Shown here in pieces: positions 5,903 through 10,853 of a stretch of DNA of 10,853 nucleotides. The notes below the pieces were generated by a model, which was not told the origin of the DNA, did no database searches, and saw only the letters and a list, made by a program, of their open reading frames with translations. Numbering within the stretch: position 1 is the stretch's first letter; every line of letters starts with the position of its first letter. The position numbers were made by a program, and so were the translations under genes. Source of the stretch: Ruminococcus flavefaciens (lineage in GTDB: Bacteria; Bacillota; Clostridia; Oscillospirales; Ruminococcaceae); assembly GCA_002348905.1 (NCBI GenBank), contig DEBW01000179.1, forward strand, positions 1 through 10,853. Reading direction: 5' to 3'.

Positions 5903-7372
5903 ATGTTTAGGATAAAAGAAGAAGCGGCACGATGTCTGCTTTGTGCAGAGGCGGCTTGTACGAAAGCCTGCTCAAAAGGATATGATCCGGCACGAGCGGT
6001 AAGAGCTGTAAGATTTGAGAATGAAAAATGTGCCGCTGAGTATATTGATAAGATATCCTGTTCAGAATGCGGCGGAGAATGTGAAAACGTATGTGTTCAT
6101 TACGATGCCTCCATTCGTATCAGGGAACTTGTTTCAAAGCTTCCTGATACGGAGACTTTCTCCGCTGAACCTGATCTTTCTATAGATTTCTGCGGAGTAC
6201 ATTGCGAAAATCCGTTTTTCCTGTCATCTTCCATCGTTGCGAGCAATTATGATATGTGTGCAAGAGCTTTTGAAATGGGGTGGGGAGGAGCTGTTTTCAA
6301 GACAGTAGGCTTTCTTATCCCTGAGGAAGTTTCACCGAGATTTGATGCTATCGGCAAAGAAGGTACACCATTTGTAGGTTTTAAGAATCTTGAACAGATA
6401 TCAGATAAGCAGCTTGAATACAACCTTGATGTTTTCAGAAAACTGAAAAGAGACTATCCTGAAAAGATACTGGTCGTATCAATAATGGGACAGAATGATG
6501 ATGAATGGATAAAGCTGACAAAGCTTGTATGTGAAGCTGGCGCTGATATGATCGAATGTAATTTCAGCTGTCCTCATATGAGCGGAAACGGTCTTGGTTC
6601 GGATGTAGGTCAGAACCCTGAGCTCGTCAAGCATTATACAGAACTTGTGAAGTCTGTTTCAACAGTTCCGGTGCTGGCAAAGATGACTCCGAATATCGGC
6701 AATATGGAGATACCGGCAATTGCAGCTGCTGAAGGCGGTGCTGACGGTATCGCAGCGATAAATACGATAAAAAGTCTTATCGGAGTTGATACTGAAACAT
6801 TTGCAGGATATCCTTCAATAGGCGGAAAATGCGCTGTATCAGGATATTCCGGAAAAGCTGTAAAGCCTATCGCACTCAGATTCATCAATGATCTTGCACA
6901 CTGCAAGGAGCTTGATAGTCTTGAACTCAGCGGTATGGGAGGAATAGAAACTTGGCATGATGCAATGGAATTTATTCTTCTTGGCTGTAGAAACATACAG
7001 GTCACAACAGCAGTAATGCAGTATGGCTACAGGATAATCGAGGATATCATATCAGGAACAAAACGCTATATGTCTGAGAAAGGCATAAGTAACATCTCGG
7101 AGCTTGTCGGTGCAGCGGTATCAAATATCATTCCGGCAGATGAACTTGACAGAAGCAGTATAGTTTATCCGCATTTTGACAAAAATTCATGCCTTGGATG
7201 CGGAAGATGTTATATTTCATGCAGTGATGCCGGACATCAGGCGATCGAAATGAAGGAAGGAAAAGCTGTTCTTCATGCATCAAAGTGTGTCGGCTGTCAT
7301 CTCTGCAAGCTGGTATGTCCGGCAAACAGTATTTCAGATAAAAACAAAAGGATAAGCAAGAAGGTGAATTAA
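5903..7372 (+). CDS. preA: Dihydropyrimidine dehydrogenase, PreA-type with N-terminal Fe-S head domain
   Basis: Reduces uracil or thymine to the dihydro form (or the reverse), 489 aa from the ATG 6 bases after GGAGGT (5891-5896); a TTG at 5885 is in frame but has no site. Residues 1-75 carry Cys11, 14, 19, 23 and Cys53, 56, 60, 64, resembling the two-cluster head domain of mammalian dihydropyrimidine dehydrogenase. About 90-400 form the FMN barrel, with NFSCPHMSGNGLGSDVGQ (220-237), AKMTPNIG, AAINTIKS and ELSGMGGIETW. The C-terminus has two 4Fe-4S motifs, Cys430/433/436/440 and Cys462/465/468/472. The FAD and NADPH domains that follow the head in the full-length enzyme are absent. E. coli PreA is about 410 aa and lacks this head. 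The residue matching the mammalian catalytic Cys appears to be Val235, with Ser233 nearby, as I recall for E. coli PreA. Confidence 0.92.
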   Translation: MFRIKEEAARCLLCAEAACTKACSKGYDPARAVRAVRFENEKCAAEYIDKISCSECGGECENVCVHYDASIRIRELVSKLPDTETFSAEPDLSIDFCGVHCENPFFLSSSIVASNYDMCARAFEMGWGGAVFKTVGFLIPEEVSPRFDAIGKEGTPFVGFKNLEQISDKQLEYNLDVFRKLKRDYPEKILVVSIMGQNDDEWIKLTKLVCEAGADMIECNFSCPHMSGNGLGSDVGQNPELVKHYTELVKSVSTVPVLAKMTPNIGNMEIPAIAAAEGGADGIAAINTIKSLIGVDTETFAGYPSIGGKCAVSGYSGKAVKPIALRFINDLAHCKELDSLELSGMGGIETWHDAMEFILLGCRNIQVTTAVMQYGYRIIEDIISGTKRYMSEKGISNISELVGAAVSNIIPADELDRSSIVYPHFDKNSCLGCGRCYISCSDAGHQAIEMKEGKAVLHASKCVGCHLCKLVCPANSISDKNKRISKKVN

Positions 7373-8550
7373 TGGCTATCTCGTTGTTGCAGCTTTGTAC
7401 AAACGCCGAAAGAAAATACTCAATGAAGCTCATTGCAGGCAGTGCAGGACTTGAAAACACTGTACGCTGGGTACATATGGTCGAAGACAGTGAAGTTCCG
7501 GATTTTCTTCATGGGAACGAACTTATTTTCACGACTGGCATAGGTCACACCGGAAGCGACTGGCTGAGAAATTTCACAGTCAGTCTCAGAAATAAAGGTG
7601 CAGTAGGGCTTGTTTTAAATATCGGGCCATACATAACCTATGTACCGTCGCAGGTGATAGTATTCTGTGAGCAGAACGGCTTCCCGCTTTTTACTATGCC
7701 GTGGGAAACGAAGATAATTGACATATCCTATGATTTCTGCCGCAGGATAATCGCAAATGAGAAAAAGGAAAGTTCGGTCGCAGATGCTTTCAGAACTATC
7801 ATAAAAGCTCCGGAAAAATGCAGTGATTTTGCAGATGTGCTTAAACATTCCGGTTTTCGTACCAACAGCAGTTATACGGTAATAGCTGTCAGTATTTTCA
7901 AAGGTGAAAAACCTGTAACAGAGAGTATAGTCCGTTCATCTGACATGACATTGTGGCGGACACTTAAACATTCAAAGCAGCCGTCGGCATTGTTTATGTT
8001 AGGAAATCAGCTTATAGCCATAAGGCAGAATTGTACCAATGAGGAGATAGATAATTTCTGTGAATCTATACGTCCGATAACAGAAACTGAAAGTGATATG
8101 AGGTCGTATATCGGCATTTCAGACAGAGTAACAGGCTATTCTGATGTGTCATCAGCTTACAAGCAGGCGGAAGCGGCTATGGATACTGCAAGGATAAAAT
8201 CAGCTGAGAGAAAGTTCTACAGCGATATCGGCGTGATGAAGGTGCTTTTCGGAGTGACTGACAAGAAGATACTCGAAGCCTTTGTGGAGGAAACTCTTGG
8301 TACGCTGAGAGATTATGACGATATACACGATACAAGCCTATGCAGTCTTCTCAGACAATATATCGAAATGAACGGCAGTGTTAATGAAGCAGCGGCAGCG
8401 GCAGGCGTACACCGGAATACTATCAATCATAAGATCAAGAATATCCGTGAGATACTCGGAACGGAACTTGATGATAAAACTAAAAATAAGCTTATGCTTG
8501 CATATCTTTCAAGAGATGTGCTTGAAATATATAAGAATCCTTTTTCATAG
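7372..8550 (+). CDS. PucR-family transcriptional regulator
   Basis: DNA-binding regulator of 392 aa. The N-terminal PucR-like domain (about 8-125) contains VRWVHMVEDSEVPDFLHGNE and the ELIFTTG segment characteristic of purine-catabolism regulators. A middle region (about 160-290) resembles the GGDEF-like CdaR domain. The C-terminal helix-turn-helix (about 326-384) contains MNGSVNEAAAAAGVHRNTINHKI, a typical HTH_30 pattern. The ATG overlaps the preceding stop by one base (TAATG) after AAGAAGGTGA, so it is translationally coupled to the dehydrogenase and made only when the operon is read. It probably senses a pathway substrate or intermediate and acts at the promoter at 745-774. Effector and sign of regulation are not visible. 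Confidence 0.9.
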   Translation: MAISLLQLCTNAERKYSMKLIAGSAGLENTVRWVHMVEDSEVPDFLHGNELIFTTGIGHTGSDWLRNFTVSLRNKGAVGLVLNIGPYITYVPSQVIVFCEQNGFPLFTMPWETKIIDISYDFCRRIIANEKKESSVADAFRTIIKAPEKCSDFADVLKHSGFRTNSSYTVIAVSIFKGEKPVTESIVRSSDMTLWRTLKHSKQPSALFMLGNQLIAIRQNCTNEEIDNFCESIRPITETESDMRSYIGISDRVTGYSDVSSAYKQAEAAMDTARIKSAERKFYSDIGVMKVLFGVTDKKILEAFVEETLGTLRDYDDIHDTSLCSLLRQYIEMNGSVNEAAAAAGVHRNTINHKIKNIREILGTELDDKTKNKLMLAYLSRDVLEIYKNPFS

Positions 8551-8616
8551 CGGTGAGACGATCTGATGTGAAAACAGGAATTAAGAATTGATCTATATTA
8601 ACGGAGGTAAACGATC

Positions 8617-9948
8617 ATGAGCAAGGAAACTATTAAATATAACCACTGTACATATAATCTTCAGTCATGGTCAAAGCAGAAGGGACTGAACCCTATACCG
8701 ATAGAAAAGGCGGAGGGTATCTATATGTGGGATTTTGACGGCAGAAGATATACCGATATGTCTTCACAGCTTGTCAATCTCAATGTCGGTCACGGCAACC
8801 GTGCGATCATTGATGCGATAAAGGAGCAGGCTGAGAAATACTGCTACCTCTCACCGTCATACGGCAGCGAACCGAGAGGTGAGCTTGCAAAGATGATAAT
8901 AGAGAGAATGCCTGACAATATGGGAAAGGTGTTCTTCACCAACGGCGGAGCTGATGCTAATGAAAATGCCGTAAAAATTGCGAGAATGTATACAGGCAGA
9001 CAGAAGGTGTTCTCACGTTACAGAAGCTATCACGGTTCAACTTATGGTGCAGGAAATCTCACCGGCGAGCCGAGAAGATATCCTCTTGAACCTGGTGCTC
9101 CCGGATTTGTAAAGTTTTTCGATCCGTACATCTATCGTGAAGCACTTCCGTTCAAGACAGAAAAAGAAGCCTCTGATTACTATGTATCAAAGCTTCGTGA
9201 GCAGGTCATATATGAAGGTGCTGACAATGTTGCAGCTATCGTAATGGAGACCATAACCGGTTCAAACGGCGTTATCATTCCGCCGGACGGCTATTTGCAG
9301 GGAGTCCGCAGAATATGTGATGAATTTGGCATCGTTATGATCTGTGATGAGGTCATGGCTGGATTCGGACGTACAGGAAAGATGTTTGCATTTGAAAATT
9401 TCGATGTTAAGCCTGATATCGTAAGTTTTGCAAAGGGCGTTACCTGTGGATATGTACAGCTTGGCGGCGTTGCAGTAAGCAAGAAGATAGCTGAATTCTT
9501 TGATGACCATTTACTTTCATGCGGTCTTACCTACAGCGGACATCCTCTTGCCTGTGCAGCCGGAGTAGCCTGCCTGAAGTTCTATGACGAAGCACACATC
9601 CTTGATAATGTTAATAAGTCCGGAGCTGTACTGTCTGAATGCCTCAACGAGCTGAAGAATAAGCATGAAAGTGTCGGAGATGTACGCTGCATAGGCTTAT
9701 TCTCTGCGATAGAACTCGTTAACGACAGAGATACCCGTGAACCTCTTGTACCTTACGGAAAAGATCCTGAGGGCAAGATGAAGAAGCTTATCGGAGCATT
9801 AAAGGAAAAAGGTTTTATGACATATTCACATGAGAATATGATACTTATCTCACCTCCCCTCATAATAACTGAAGAGCAGGTACGTGAGGAAATGGCTAAG
9901 GTAGATGAAGTGCTGGATATAGCTGACGAAATGGCTAAGAAAGGGTGA
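8617..9948 (+). CDS. Class III aminotransferase, probably beta-alanine (omega-amino acid) transaminase
   Basis: PLP-dependent transaminase of 443 aa, the normal size. Visible motifs are FTNGGADANENAVKIAR (PLP phosphate site), SYHGSTYGAGN, ICDEVMAGFGRTG with Asp244 that contacts the PLP nitrogen, and the Schiff-base Lys273 in SFAKGVTCGYVQLGG, followed by TYSGHPLACAAG. The ATG lies 8 bases after GGAGGT (8603-8608) and 66 bases after the regulator stop; no convincing promoter is seen in that gap. In this setting it most likely moves the amino group of beta-alanine or beta-aminoisobutyrate onto a keto acid, giving malonate or methylmalonate semialdehyde and completing the reductive pyrimidine route. 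Taurine or 4-aminobutyrate could be substrates of close relatives; the choice of beta-alanine is from context. Confidence 0.9.
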   Translation: MSKETIKYNHCTYNLQSWSKQKGLNPIPIEKAEGIYMWDFDGRRYTDMSSQLVNLNVGHGNRAIIDAIKEQAEKYCYLSPSYGSEPRGELAKMIIERMPDNMGKVFFTNGGADANENAVKIARMYTGRQKVFSRYRSYHGSTYGAGNLTGEPRRYPLEPGAPGFVKFFDPYIYREALPFKTEKEASDYYVSKLREQVIYEGADNVAAIVMETITGSNGVIIPPDGYLQGVRRICDEFGIVMICDEVMAGFGRTGKMFAFENFDVKPDIVSFAKGVTCGYVQLGGVAVSKKIAEFFDDHLLSCGLTYSGHPLACAAGVACLKFYDEAHILDNVNKSGAVLSECLNELKNKHESVGDVRCIGLFSAIELVNDRDTREPLVPYGKDPEGKMKKLIGALKEKGFMTYSHENMILISPPLIITEEQVREEMAKVDEVLDIADEMAKKG

Positions 9949-9953
9949 GCCTG

Positions 9954-10352
9954 ATGGCTAAAGAGCATTATAGTGAAGCTGTAAAATGTAAGCTTTCGGA
10001 TATTATAACCCCTGATGTATTCAGAACGATACTCTATGAACAGTCAAAACTTCCGCTTGGAATAACAGAGATACCTGTCGAGATAACTCTTAAAAAAGAG
10101 GCAGCTGATAAACTGAGCTTTCCTATACCGTCAGACGGTATAATATACGGCGTAGCAAGATTGAGAGATACTGTAAAGGAACGTTATGGTTCTGAGAACG
10201 CAAAGCTTTTTATCAACGACTGGGAGCATAAAGGTCTTGCTGTGTTTGAACTTGATAATGACATGGAAAAGGCATTCTATGTAGAGATCTCAGAGGTAAT
10301 CGAACTGTTGGAAAACTGTTTGAGAGTACCGGAACACAGAATAAAAAAATAA
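9954..10352 (+). CDS. Hypothetical protein, 132 aa, in pyrimidine degradation operon
   Basis: I do not recognise the family. The frame starts at an ATG 5 bases after AAAGGGTGA, which overlaps the aminotransferase stop; a GTG at 9945 is an alternative start. The close spacing and good ribosome site argue for a real gene. The protein has no signal peptide or membrane segment. It looks like a mixed alpha/beta cytosolic protein with charged ends: an N-terminal segment with a helical look (ITPDVFRTILYEQSKL), strand-rich centre (EIPVEITLKK, GIIYGVARLRDTV), and a C-terminal helix (ISEVIELLENCLRV). No catalytic motif or clustered metal ligands are seen. Its place between the transaminase and the carbamoyl hydrolase suggests a role tied to this pathway, such as a chaperone, accessory subunit or regulator, but that is inference. 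Confidence 0.8.
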   Translation: MAKEHYSEAVKCKLSDIITPDVFRTILYEQSKLPLGITEIPVEITLKKEAADKLSFPIPSDGIIYGVARLRDTVKERYGSENAKLFINDWEHKGLAVFELDNDMEKAFYVEISEVIELLENCLRVPEHRIKK

Positions 10353-10389
10353 AAAGTGTCTGAACATTATAATAATGCGGACATACTTT
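10353..10389 (+). repeat. Imperfect stem-loop between the 132-aa gene and the hydrolase
   Basis: AAAGTGTC on the left and GACATACTTT on the right, with inner arms CATTAT and ATAATG, form a long dyad with small internal mismatches around 10353-10389. No T run follows, so it is not a standard terminator. It ends a few bases before the hydrolase ribosome site (AAAGGA, 10394-10399). It could be an operator, an RNA processing or stabilising element, or a modulator of hydrolase translation. Confidence 0.4.
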
Positions 10390-10408
10390 AATGAAAGGAA
10401 TATATGTT

Positions 10409-10853
10409 ATGTTTAAGTGCAGTGAAAAACGAATGGAAGATAAAATAACCACATTCAGCAAGTTCGGTGATGCAGGTCACGGCGGTATAACAAGATACTC
10501 ACTGTCACCTGAGGCTGTAATGGCAAGAAATGAATTCAGAAAGCGCATGGAAGCTATCGGTGCGGTCATCGAGATCGACGACGTTGCAAATATGTATGCA
10601 ACTATTCCCGGCAGTGATCCTGATGCAAAGCGTATTGTAATGGCTTCCCACTGCGACTCTGTTAAGAACGGCGGCAACTATGACGGTATACTTGGCGTTA
10701 TGAGTGCAATGGAAGTTCTCGAAACAGTAGTATCTGAGAATATCCCGCACAAGCATCCGCTTACTGCAATGATCTGGACAAATGAAGAAGGTTCACTTTA
10801 TCCGCCGGCAATGATGTGTTCAGGTATCGTATGCTATGATTATCTTCCTGAAG
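10409..10853 (+). CDS. M20-family N-carbamoyl-amino-acid hydrolase (beta-ureidopropionase-like), 3' end beyond window
   Basis: The first 148 residues of a metal-dependent amidohydrolase that removes the carbamoyl group from N-carbamoyl-beta-alanine or related compounds, giving the amino acid, CO2 and ammonia. The frame is open to the window end; family members are about 400-420 aa. Visible motifs: GHGGITRYSLSPE near 40-50, MASHCDSVKNGGNYDG (78-93) with metal ligands His81 and Asp92, and WTNEEGS (123-129) with Glu126 and Glu127. These match the bacterial hydantoin-utilisation and allantoate-hydrolase branch of peptidase M20. The ATG at 10409 follows AAAGGA by 9 bases; an in-frame ATG at 10391 overlaps that site and is less likely. 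It supplies the step between the dihydropyrimidinase and the aminotransferase. L-carbamoylase or allantoate specificity cannot be excluded from the N-terminus. Confidence 0.88.
   Translation, partial: MFKCSEKRMEDKITTFSKFGDAGHGGITRYSLSPEAVMARNEFRKRMEAIGAVIEIDDVANMYATIPGSDPDAKRIVMASHCDSVKNGGNYDGILGVMSAMEVLETVVSENIPHKHPLTAMIWTNEEGSLYPPAMMCSGIVCYDYLPE

Noticed and set aside
6634..7005. 123-codon open frame on the minus strand inside the dehydrogenase gene
   Set aside because: It is antisense to a conserved FMN domain, has low-complexity composition and no ribosome site; a shadow of the real gene.
8551..8616. Promoter in the gap before the aminotransferase
   Set aside because: A TATATT at 8594-8599 lacks a recognisable -35 box; read-through from the operon explains expression.
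566..10384. Shared 10-mer ATGCGGACAT at 566-575 and 10375-10384
   Set aside because: Both copies are intergenic, but many chance 10-base repeats are expected in a window of this size, and the flanks do not match.
1..10853. CRISPR arrays, tRNA, rRNA or intact insertion sequences
   Set aside because: No regularly spaced repeats, no recognisable tRNA or rRNA segments, and no transposase besides the recombinase remnant were seen.

Overview
The window looks like a chromosomal segment from a low-to-medium G+C Firmicute. It is most likely a gut or rumen Ruminococcus-like clostridium: many ATA and AGA codons, strong AGGAGG/GGAGGT ribosome sites, TTG starts, and a lipoprotein signal of the kind common in that group. 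The genus is an inference from style and not from a marker gene.

Layout: (1) Positions 1-454 are the 3' remnant of a large serine recombinase, split by a one-base frameshift. This marks the edge of an old mobile element. (2) Positions 455-896 are non-coding and carry two terminator-like hairpins, an A+T-rich dyad, a strong sigma-A-type promoter (745-774) and, just after the expected transcript start, a near-perfect intrinsic terminator. The last of these looks like a leader attenuator. (3) From 897 to the right edge, every gene lies on the + strand with short gaps or overlaps: an ABC ATPase, two permeases, a lipoprotein substrate-binding protein, a dihydropyrimidinase, a PreA-type dihydropyrimidine dehydrogenase, a PucR-family regulator, a class III aminotransferase, an unrecognised 132-aa protein, and an M20-type N-carbamoyl-amino-acid hydrolase cut by the window end.

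Together these genes read as an uptake and reductive degradation operon for pyrimidines. The ABC system imports uracil, thymine or a related base or hydantoin. The dehydrogenase reduces it to the dihydropyrimidine, the dihydropyrimidinase opens the ring to the N-carbamoyl-beta-amino acid, the M20 hydrolase releases ammonia, CO2 and beta-alanine (or beta-aminoisobutyrate), and the aminotransferase converts that to a malonate semialdehyde. The PucR-like protein is the likely local regulator.

Two proteins have unusual architecture. The substrate-binding protein appears naturally circularly permuted: the segment that normally starts an NMT1/SsuA-type binding protein sits at the C-terminus, and the break lies at the inter-lobe crossover. 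The dehydrogenase carries the eight-cysteine Fe-S head domain of full-length dihydropyrimidine dehydrogenase fused directly to the FMN barrel and C-terminal ferredoxin domain. It lacks the FAD and NADPH domains, and no PreT gene is visible.
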